Shown here: positions 55,097-64,000 of the stretch, piece by piece
How the letters are laid out: each line of letters begins with the position of its first letter
Numbering within the stretch: the stretch's first letter is position 1
Source of the DNA: Lampris incognitus
Lineage: Eukaryota > Chordata > Actinopteri > Lampriformes > Lampridae
DNA length: 64,000 nt
Assembly (NCBI RefSeq): GCF_029633865.1
Contig: NC_079217.1
Span: 31,748,090 to 31,812,089, forward strand
Direction: 5' to 3'
The notes under the pieces: model-generated
Seen by the model: only the letters and a program-made list of their open reading frames with translations
Database searches by the model: none
Told to the model about the DNA's origin: nothing
Made by a program: the position numbers and the translations under genes

Positions 55097-55655
55097 GGGT
55101 TTTTTTCTGTTTTGTTTTGTTTTGTTTGTTTGTTTTTTGTTTTTGTTTTTTTTTCGGGAGGGGGGTTTCACTGTTTTTCTCCCCAATTGTACCTGGCCAA
55201 TCACCCCGCCCAGCCCAGTTGCTGCTCCACCCCCTCTGCCAATCCGGGGAGGGCTGCAGACTACCACATGCCCCCATTCGAACCGCCAACACCCTTGTTG
55301 GTAGGCAGCGGAATAGACCACTACGCTACCCAGGCGCCTATCAGCCGCTTCTTTTCACCTGACAGTGAGGAGTTTCGCCAGGGGGACGTAGCGCATGGGA
55401 GGATCACGTTATTCCCTCCAGTTCCCCCTCCCCCCCGAACAGGCGCCCCGATCGACCAGAGGAGGCGCTAGTGCAGCAACCAGGACAGTGGGCGCTGAAC
55501 CAGGACACATAGTACCCACATCCGGCTTCCCACCCGCAGACACGGCCAACTGTGTCTGTAGGGACGCCCGACCAAGCCGGAGGTAACACTAAGATTCAAA
55601 CCGACGATCCCCATTTTGGTAGGCAACGGAATAGATCGCTATGCTACCTGGACGC
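55097..55655 (-). mobile_element. tRNA-derived SINE, dimeric, in the kcnj5 intron
   Basis: The minus-strand head begins near 55655 (GGCGTCCAGGTAGCATAGCG) with B-box-like GGTTTGAATC. A second tRNA-like head is embedded at 55279-55338: on the minus strand GGCGCCTGGGTAGCGTAGTG and GGCGGTTCGAATGGGG. The A-rich tail shows as the T-rich run 55099-55155. Probable duplication CCTAGCTG at 55089-55096 and 55656-55663. It lies antisense to kcnj5. Confidence 0.8.
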
Positions 55656-55663
55656 CCTAGCTG

Positions 55664-56063
55664 TGTTTTTTTTTAACAGCGTGTAGATTAGAGTAGATTA
55701 GAGGATAAGAAAAAAAAATTCTGCTAGGCTGTAGTATTTCTGGCCACCAACTGACGTCACGATTCGTCACTTGGCAACCCGAAAAAAAAACTCATTTTCA
55801 ATGCCCCCCCCCCCCCCCCACAAACGTGCAGAAAGGATCAGGAACAGCTGCAGGTGTTTTTCATGTGCTATCCTTGTTCCAGATACTCAGAGATATGGGC
55901 AATGTATACACTCAATGTCGGTAAGGAGGGGAAAAATACCCTAATATACCCAAGTGAGAAAGAATTCGCTCAAACTGTCTCTTTTCCTTTTCTTTCTTAC
56001 TGTCTTTCCCATTTTGTGACAATGTGTTTCTCCCTCTCTACTCACCCTTTTCCCTCTGCCTAG
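55664..56063 (+). other. kcnj5: kcnj5 intron end and acceptor
   Basis: Contains a C run at 55805-55819. From 55978 the strand becomes strongly pyrimidine-rich and ends CCCTTTTCCCTCTGCCTAG at 56063, an excellent acceptor for the pore exon. Confidence 0.8.
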
Positions 56064-56937
56064 GTGAAGAAGCTTCCCAAACATTTGCGGGAGGCTCAGA
56101 TCTCGACGGAACGGACCCACCTGATTTCCGACCCGGTGAAGAAGCCCCGTCAGCGTTACGTGCAAAAGGACGGCAAGTGCAATGTTCACCATGGTAATGT
56201 GCAAGAAACCTACCGTTACCTCAGTGACTTGTTCACTACGCTGGTGGACCTGCGCTGGCGTCTTAGCCTCTTCATCTTCACCTTGGTTTACGTGGTCAAC
56301 TGGCTGTTCTTTGGCCTACTGTGGTGGCTGATTGCACTCATCCGTGGAGATTTGGTACACGCTGACGAGGAGGGCTGGACCCCCTGCGTGGAAAACCTCA
56401 ATAGTTTCGTCTCAGCCTTCCTCTTCTCCATTGAGACGGAGACCACCATCGGCTATGGTTATCGTGTCATTACAGAAAAATGCCCAGAGGGCATCATCCT
56501 GCTGCTGGTACAGGCCATCCTAGGCTCGATTGTCAATGCTATGATGGTGGGCTGCATGTTTGTCAAGATATCTCAGCCAAAGAACCGTGCCGAAACCCTC
56601 ATGTTCTCACACAAGGCTGTCATCTCCGTGCGGGACAACAAGATGTGCCTCATGTTCCGTGTGGGGGACCTTAGGAACTCTCACATTGTAGAGGCGTCAA
56701 TCCGCGCCAAGCTGATCCGCTCACAGCAGACTAAGGAAGGGGAGTTCATCCCACTCAACCAGACCGACATCAATATTGGCTTCGATACAGGAGACGATCG
56801 CCTGTTCCTTGTGTCTCCTCTCATCATCTCCCACGAGATCAACGAGAAGAGCCCCTTCTGGGAGATGTCGCAGGCCCAAATGGAGAAGGAGGAGTTCGAG
56901 ATCGTGGTCATCCTGGAAGGCATGGTGGAGGCTACAG
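56064..56937 (+). CDS. kcnj5: kcnj5 pore exon (Kir3.4, GIRK4), partial gene
   Basis: Encodes 291 codons plus one base, residues 22-312 of the joined protein. Kir3.4 pairs with Kir3.1 to form the G-beta-gamma-activated K+ channel of atrial-type cells. Visible: [21 protein letters not shown]1 around 90-112, [20 protein letters not shown] with the filter TIGYG at 149-153, M2 with N179, then [17 protein letters not shown] and [20 protein letters not shown] of the PIP2-binding cytosolic domain, ending EGMVEATG. The donor is CAG followed by GTAGGAAG at 56938, phase 1, the place where GIRK genes are normally split. The start at 56064 is an exon edge, not an initiator. The final exon (MTCQAR region) is not in the window. 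No break in the frame. Confidence 0.93.
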
Positions 56938-59514
56938 GTAGGAAGGGGAGAGAAGGATGAGTGTGCAGGTAGATGCATGGATAAGCGGAAGGAGAGGGAA
57001 AAATGTATCGGTAAAGTGAGAAAATATATAAGGGATGATGGATGAAGAAAGACAGATGTAAGAGTGGTCGTATGCATTATGGAAGGATAGAATGATGGAT
57101 ACACATCTTAAAGGGGTGAGATTCCTCTCTGTTCATTAATTGGTTGACAAACAAAGAGGAATTAAGTAATAGATGAAGGGGAGATTGGTGCTGGTTGTAT
57201 AAAGGAGGACTGAACGAGCAATGAGACGATGAGCAGAAAGAGGAAAGGTGGTGAGAGTGTAAACATTGTGAGGGTCACAGAAAACAAAAGTTAACATAGT
57301 GGATGAATGAAAGCGAGAAACTATGTGACAGAGACTGAAATTGAAGGAGTGGAGGTGAAAGTTGATACCAACAAACGTACACTCAGGTTATATTTTGAGG
57401 TCAAAAGGTATTATTGGTCAGTTTTATTGACTGCTTAAAAAACGATCGTGTTTTCAAAACTTGCCTTTTTTTTACTTTTTTCTTTTGTCAATTCTATTCG
57501 GCCAATATTGATTTTGTTCTGTTTTCTTCTATCAGTTCTGTAGCATCGATTTGATGTTCACCATCAAATCATTTTGACTTTATTTCAGGTACCTGTTATC
57601 TTAAGTCCATGCCATCTGTTACAACTGCCTAACAAATGTTTCTCCATACATACTGCAACCCACATTTCCTGTGTTTCTGCATCAGGATTGTCTTTTTGAT
57701 ATTGTTTGTTCCAAAATGAACAAACTGTAGCTACCCAGGCTGCTGATCTGTATTTTGGGGAAAAGTCAACGCAGCGATGACAAAAAGCGCTTCAGGCTAG
57801 TTCCATTGTACAATAGATGTAGCCAGTCATTCTCTGGAAACTTCCACAAAACATACCATTTTCCTAGTCCTAGACTGTAATTAAGCAAGCCAAAGCAAAG
57901 AATTTAATGGGTTACACTCCACATTTTGACACAAATTGAAATACAGCAGTGACAAAGAGGTATCCAAACCACCATGCCATTTATACTCAATAATATCCAA
58001 GGGATGTGAAAATCAATTTTATTCATGAGAGCCTTGCTCGTGTTAGACTATCCTTGGAAAGACTTGTATTGAATATAGATCTGCTTATTTATCATTACAA
58101 TGCGTGGAAAAAAGTCACATTTACAATATGATGCTCGCTAATTGCTTATTTGCTGCTCTAATATGATTCCTGTGGGATACTGACTAATCAGGTGAAAATG
58201 TGCAAACCACATTTGTTATTTGCCTTTGTTCAAGGACTGATTATGATGCGCTCATTTTAAATACAATACATTATACATGTCACTTGTCTACTTTTATTGT
58301 GTATCATCATATTTTCTCTTGCATGGATATGAATAAATAAGACACTCATTTAAAGCCACAGAAACACAACAACGATTTGCCTTTTTCAAAAAACCTTAGA
58401 CACAATGACGCGTTACTTTTACTGCACCACACATTCCTGCTCTATTTCTTTGAGGGTTTTTTTTCTTCTTTCATTTACAGGTTTGTTTAATACACACAAA
58501 CACACACACACATTTATATATATATATTTTTTTTTTAATATAAAGCACTGCTAGTCATTATGCTTCCTGCTCACACTGTTGGATGCTTTACTCAGTCATT
58601 AATTTGCCTTCCGCTTCACCGGCAGGGACCAAGGTTTGCGGAGGTTATGACGTTATCATCCCTGACCACCGAATGATGAATAAATCTGACCCTTTTTTGT
58701 CCCGCCCTCATTTCCTGTCTCTGACATCACTGCCCTTCAAAGACAAATAGATCTAATCACAGGGTGTTCTCTGAGGAATTAACATGAAGGCCTCTTTTGG
58801 TGAGGAATAATTGTAGCTTACCGCTATTTCACACAAGATATTTTGTGAGAAAGCAAGTCAATAAGCTACAATGGAGGAAAATATGGCCTGCTTTTTGTTA
58901 ATGACATTGATTTTGTGGACTTTGTGTAAATTACAACTACTGCATTTGACACACAGGCCAAATCATAAGTCAACATGGTATTGAACCGCTGAAAGGACCC
59001 GGGCACACAAATCTTTATGCTGCAGTTGAGCCTGTAGCTAGTACCTCCAGTAGATAATGATGGTTTTTTTGAAAGATTTTTTTTTTAAAGAACTGTCAAG
59101 GGGATTCTAAGGTCACACACACAATGTTCAAATATATATTCATGTAAGCATCTCCAGTAGCTATTCTAAACTGATTAGACTTGTTCGTCAAGACAGTCCT
59201 GTTGTTTGCAGTGATAGTGAATCACTTTTCTTGCATTTAATATGCATTTGAAAATTTTTATTTTAAGATTAACAGGGGAATAAAGCAACACTTGGAGGAT
59301 TTTAGGCAAAGTAGTTAAGGTTGCATTCTGGCACAACTTTACCCATTAGCAAGGTACATGGAATGAGAATTCAGTAATTCCAGCCACATGACCCTGACAA
59401 AGGCTACATGATGAAATGCAATTAAATGTTTTTAGTTTTACCAATAAAATTTGCTATTTCCCAGTACAGCAACCGTGGCTTGAATCACCTTTTTTTTATT
59501 CCATGATTTTTAGG
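56938..59514 (+). other. kcnj5: kcnj5 next intron, left part
   Basis: Starts with the donor GTAGGAAGGG and continues beyond a LINE. AT-rich with a short AT run near 58516. I looked for the terminal kcnj5 exon (codons for CQARSS, DTEVLWGHRF) and did not find it. Confidence 0.6.
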
Positions 59515-61735
59515 CAAATCAAGAGGTGTTGGCCCTAACCAGATGGTAAGAGTAGCAAAAACACTTTACAATCTCTAATAAAAGCTGCCAATATTCTTAT
59601 GAAAGAAAGATTAGAAGGCATCTGCTCTGACTCAGCATGTTTCTGGACCCACACACAATAAGGGGCATACTCTAGACTTAGTCATATCAAAAGGACTTAA
59701 TATTACTGTACCCTGTGTCATAGATGTTGCTATCTCTGATCACTGATGTATATTTTTTGATGTGTCAGCTCTTCCTGTACAACAGAAGAGCACTCGCATG
59801 CTCAAAAAACGCTTAATTGATAATAACACAATTGAAACCTTTCAGAAAACTGTAAATGAGTTGTCGCCGTTCATGTCATCACAAACTGAGCATCTTGTGA
59901 ACGACTTCAACTCAAAAATACGGAATATCTTTGACAACATTGCACCTGTTAGAACTAAAAACATAGAAAAACAAAAAGCCCCCTGGAGAAATGGAGTGGT
60001 TATTAGGCAGCTTAACAGAGAATGTCGCCAAGCAGAACGACAGTGGAGAAAGACTAAATTTCAGGTTCACCATGAAATTTACAAGGACAGACTGAACAAG
60101 TACTGCAAAGAAATTAAACAGGCCAGACAGTCTTTTTTTCTCTAAAATCATTAATGAAAATATTAATAGTAAAGTGCTTTTCTCCACTATTGACCGACTT
60201 ATTAATCCACCGTCTCCAAACCCATCAGAGATGCTGTCCACTCAAATATGTGAGCAATTCGCTACATTCTTCAATAACAAAATTATTGCTATTAGACAGA
60301 ACATTAGTGCCTCAAGATCCAGTACTGAACCTACCCTCCAGTTCTCCAGAAATATCACTGGTGCCATGTCTAACTTTGACACTCTAGACCTTAAAAGTCT
60401 AGACAATATTGTTAGGCGGCTCAGGTCATCCACCTGCTGCTTGGATCCTCTCCCTACCAAATTTTTTAAAAATGTTTTTAATTGCTTAGCACATGATATT
60501 TTAGAAATTATTAACTACTCTCTTCAGGCAGGTATATTTCCTGCAGCACTTAAGACAGCTGTCGTTAAACCACTTCTGAAGAAGAGTAATCTTGATGCGA
60601 CAGTTATTGCCAACTACAGGCCCATCTCCAACTTACCATTCCTCAGCAAAATCCTTGAAAAAACAGTTTATTCTCAAGATAATAACTATTTAATATCTAA
60701 CAACCTTCTAGGCATTTGTCAATCGGGTTTTTGATCTCACCATAGCACAGAAACAGCACTTATCAAAGTTGTGAACGATCTACATATGAACACAGATTCT
60801 AATAAATTGTCTGTTCTTGTGCCCCTGGATCTCAGTGCTGCTTTCGACACTGTTGATCATGATATTTTGCTAGAGAGATTAGAAAAATGGATTGGCCTTT
60901 CTGGCCCGGTTCTTAACTGGTTAGAACATAACGTCAGGACAGGCAGTTCTTTGTGTCTATTGGAGACTTTTCCTCGGACAAAGTGGGTATAATGTGTGGG
61001 CTACCCCAAGGTTCGATTGTTGGACCACTTCTATTCAATCTCTATATGCTCCCACTTGCACATGTTATACAGAAACACAAAATAAATTACTATTATTATG
61101 CAGATGATTCACAACTGTACATATCCCTATCTTCTGATGACCTAGCTCCCATACGTTCCCTAATTCAGTGTATTGACGATATTACGTTATGGATGTCAGA
61201 TAACTTTTTACAACCGAACAAAGACAAGACAGAAATACTTATTTTTGGTGCAAAGACTCAGAGACAGAGAATTGCAGCTCATCTCAGCTCTCTGTCTCTG
61301 GAGTGCAAAGGTGAAGCTAGAAATCCCTGTGTAATCATGGACAGTGATCTAAATTTTAAGAGCCACATCAATCATCTCTCACAAGATCAGCCTTCTACCA
61401 TCTTAAAAACATTTCAAAACTAAGGGGCTTTCTATCAATATCAGACTGTGAGAAATTAATCCATGCTTTTATAACAAGTAGACTAGACTACTGCAATGGA
61501 CTATTCACCGGCCTCCCAAAATAACTTGTGCACCAACTACAATTAATTCAAAATGCGGCAGCACGTGTTCTCACCAGAACTAAAAAGTATGAGCATATTA
61601 AACCTGTTCTTAGATGTCTGCAATGGCTCCCCGTTAAAACTAGAATTGATTTTAAAATTAAAAACGACTACCTTAGGATATTAATGAGTCAGGCTGTACA
61701 ACAATTCACAGGGGCATGTAAAATATAACTGTCTG
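59515..61735 (+). mobile_element. L2-like LINE in the kcnj5 intron
   Basis: Begins in the last part of the endonuclease (HTLDLVISKGLNITVPCVID at about 59660) and runs through the whole reverse transcriptase to the region near LPVKTRIDFKI, where it stops. Sense orientation to kcnj5. The 5' part of ORF2 and the 3' UTR are lacking. L2/CR1-type motifs, family from memory. Confidence 0.82.
59640..61728 (+). pseudogene. L2-like LINE ORF2 remnant
   Basis: Frames in order: KQKAPWRNGVVIRQLNRECR, LDPLPTKFFKNVFNCLAHDI, VKPLLKKSNLDATVIANYRP and ISNLPFLSKILEKTVYSQ (RT1-2), LSVLVPLDLSAAFDTVDHDI (motif A, Asp intact), GLPQGSIVGPLLFNLYMLPL (motif B), YYYYADDSQLYISLSSDDLA (motif C, YADD intact), then ITSRLDYCNGLFTGLPK and HQLQLIQNAAARVLTRTKKY. 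Stops and frameshifts lie between. The catalytic residues survive although the frame does not, so decay is moderate. Confidence 0.88.
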
Positions 61736-62171
61736 CAAAGCCACCATGCCAGGAAATGTGTTCTGTCAGAAACTAAGAAACTGACAGTTAACTGGTTGGT
61801 GAAATGGCTTCATTTTCCCTTTAATGGGCTGCCATCATTTCTCTCTTCTGCTGACAACTACCCTGTGGTTTTCTATATGACACAATGAGTCAGGCTCGGA
61901 AAACCACCAACAGCATTTCTCATGCGCAAGTACATTATTTAAAATTGAAACTGGCTATTACAAAATAAGATGATGATTAATCTCTAGAGCACTTTGTTCT
62001 TGTCCACGATGCTATAACACTAAATGATGAAAATGAATCAAATATCTGCACATTTAAAGGGATAGTATTAGGTTCCTTTGAAATTGTACTAATTATACTC
62101 CCCTTGTTTTCAAAAACTAAAAATCCAATCTCTCGCCTTGTTTTTCTTTTTTCTAAAGCATACAAAAAATA
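61736..62171 (+). other. kcnj5 intron, no feature recognised
   Basis: AT-rich sequence without recognisable motif. Confidence 0.45.
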
Positions 62172-62275
62172 TCAAAGAAAGTTGAATCACTTCATCTGAA
62201 CACAATGTTTATTGACAGATACGTTACGTTAAACATGTCTAGATGAACTGATCCAACTTTCTTTGATTTTCTTTT
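62172..62275. mobile_element. Foldback of Penelope-like terminal sequence
   Basis: ATCAAAGAAAGTTGAATCAC with TTCATCTGAACACAATG and, 40 bases on, its near reverse complement ending GATCCAACTTTCTTTGATTT. The same motifs mark PLE 3' regions at 8.7-9.3 kb and 17.2-18.0 kb. Only the inverted termini remain here. Confidence 0.65.
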
Positions 62276-64000
62276 TTGTATTATTGAGCATGCATAAAGA
62301 CATACATAAAACATTTTCAGGTTTAATTCGCCACACCAATTTATCCAGTTTAATTCACTCCCTACTTATACTATCTTTCCCCAAAATCTGCCCTTAATCC
62401 ATGGCATCACCTCCTCGTAAAAAGATTGATGTGATCAAATTCATTCAAACATAAAATATGTCTAAACATACAATATGAGATGTTAACATACTAAAGATGT
62501 GCTATATTAAAAAGGGCACCACAATACCCATTAGGTGACTTCTGGCATGGACATGTAACCCACCCATAAAATAGTGGCTAAAGACATCCCTTTACTCACT
62601 AACACTAAGAGGCTATCTCACAAATTCAAGTTCTCTAGCATTAGGTTTTGTAACCATTTGTCAGTCTATATATTTTAATCTGATATATCTGATCCATAGT
62701 GAACAATGATAAGACTTGTCTTTAACTATACCCTAGACTAAAAGGTGTTGATTCGACAGATAAATGGCTAATGATGCATGCCAAGTGTTAGCTTTTGCTA
62801 AGTTCACAGTTAGCACAACTGTTTAGAACCCTGGCTTTAAGTGGCTGGCTGGCTTCTCACTTTTCTTCTGTCTGGGATGTGTAGCCACTTGCCTTAAAGA
62901 ACAACTAAACACCAGAACATGTTAGTGAGTTTGCAGACATCTAAAAGTTAAAAACCATGTAAAGGTTAAACACATGGCAGGCTGGTCTTGGTATTCTGTG
63001 ATGTTAGCATAGCAGGATAAACGCAGCTGCTGATTATCTAATTGCACTGTTTGATTCAGGTGTACCAGCATTGACAGACAGACAGCACTAACAATTGTCA
63101 ATAGTATTGTCAATGGTGGTTCTTTGGCACACCTATATATCCAAGAGAGCCATTATTAATGTTATTAGCTGCAACTGTGTTTATCCTTCTTCCTTCTATG
63201 CTAACCTCAGACAAGGGTCACCCAGATTTTTAAACTGATTTTCACCCGGAATTTGTTTCCACGGATCCAAAAGTTGTTCCTTTTTGTGTGAGGTTATGTA
63301 ACAGTGTCCTCTTTCGGCATACTGGATGGCTTTAAAAAATAAAAACCGAAAACGCTGAGCCTTGATCACAGAGTACCAAGACCAGTCTTCCATGTTTTAA
63401 CCTTTACATGGTTTTTAAATTACTCTTTAAGGTTTTCACAGGCTTCAGATACATTAATTTGAACAACGCATTGTCTGACCGCATTGGACAGATCATTTTA
63501 TATCTTTTCCATACTAACCAAAGGTGGCTTGCAAACCTGTCCAGCATAGAGAGGGGTGGGGTTATAAACAGTAATAGCAATGTAAAAAGTCACAATTACA
63601 AAGAAAATTCTTTTTCACTCTCAAAGTTTTGTTTTTCTTTTTTTTTCTAGAAGCTGTTTGTGGTGAGCTATAAGCAGTAAACATGGTGGCGGAAGTACTT
63701 GTTAAAACTGGTCAATGGCTACAGAAAATGGGTATAGACTTTGGGAATGTCAGTTCTGGAAAGTTATAAAAAAATGCTGAGACCCAGACATCTTCAATCC
63801 ACTTGTCTGAAAGGAGCATTCTGATGTTATTTGACGCTACCCCATGTTCCAAACAGTGTGCCATTTGACGCATGCAGCAGCCCTGAGCTCCATAGACTCC
63901 CAACACCTATGTGGATATGTCTTGATGCGGTTTCACAGCAAGTTTGTGCCCTGAGATGAAATTGGCTTTCACACACAGGGTTGTCTGGCTTGATATTTGC
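62276..64000 (+). other. kcnj5 intron to window edge, no exon recognised
   Basis: AT-rich sequence. Short open frames only. The kcnj5 C-terminal exon was not found and should lie beyond 64000. Confidence 0.5.

Noticed and set aside
56776-57104. Open frames in other phases over and after the kcnj5 pore exon
   Set aside because: Shadows of the real exon, running past its donor site into the intron.
56938-64000. Search for the terminal kcnj5 exon
   Set aside because: No stretch encodes the expected CQARSS or EVLWGHRF region in any frame; the exon probably lies outside the window.

Overview
The window is vertebrate nuclear DNA, almost certainly from a teleost fish. It contains two inward-rectifier potassium channel genes in a head-to-head arrangement, and most of what can be recognised between them is transposable elements. 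kcnj1 (ROMK, Kir1.1) is on the minus strand at 2677-3798 with its coding exon intact (373 codons). kcnj5 (GIRK4, Kir3.4) is on the plus strand. Its pore exon is at 56064-56937, and a 21-codon start exon, too short to show as an ORF, is at 52516-52578. Its C-terminal exon lies beyond the right edge. From memory, the pair sits side by side in the same orientation in mammals (FLI1-KCNJ1-KCNJ5), so this looks like an old conserved neighbourhood. Both channels set K+ conductance at the plasma membrane: Kir1.1 in ion-transporting epithelium, Kir3.4 as a G-protein-gated subunit.

Layout. 1-8650: kcnj1 and mostly unique sequence. 8650-11775: 3' region of a Penelope-like element (PLE), broken by an RTE-like LINE whose target-site repeat was later hit by a small hAT transposon. 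12816-13191: a tRNA-derived SINE. 15092-17165: an unusual compound of short LTRs carrying tRNA-like modules, interrupted by a hAT element with perfect 8-bp target-site duplications (TSDs). 17210-19060: a second PLE, minus strand, holding a MITE, a 254-bp near-perfect palindrome and a further insertion. 20640-23135: two hAT remnants. 23500-23888: a SINE. 24090-26100: a young, internally deleted Ty3/Gypsy element with 223-bp LTRs. 26265-26520: a MITE. 27303-29482: a SINE split by a LINE. 31125-34200: LINE, SINE and Gypsy fragments plus a CpG-rich patch. 34774-40860: two copies of a second RTE-like LINE, tangled with an L1-like element. 43402-45870: another LINE. 46301-46500: assembly gap. 46510-64000: the kcnj5 region with SINEs, long microsatellites and an L2-like LINE at 59515-61730.

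I found no rRNA, functional tRNA, CRISPR array, operon or prokaryotic signal. The most unusual items are a ~42-bp insertion present twice, each time between short direct repeats and with an empty site in the window (3838-3879 and 35334-35377), the LTR/tRNA-like compound element at 15092-17165, and the palindrome at 18292-18545. Family names for repeats come from protein motifs and memory; none was checked by database search.
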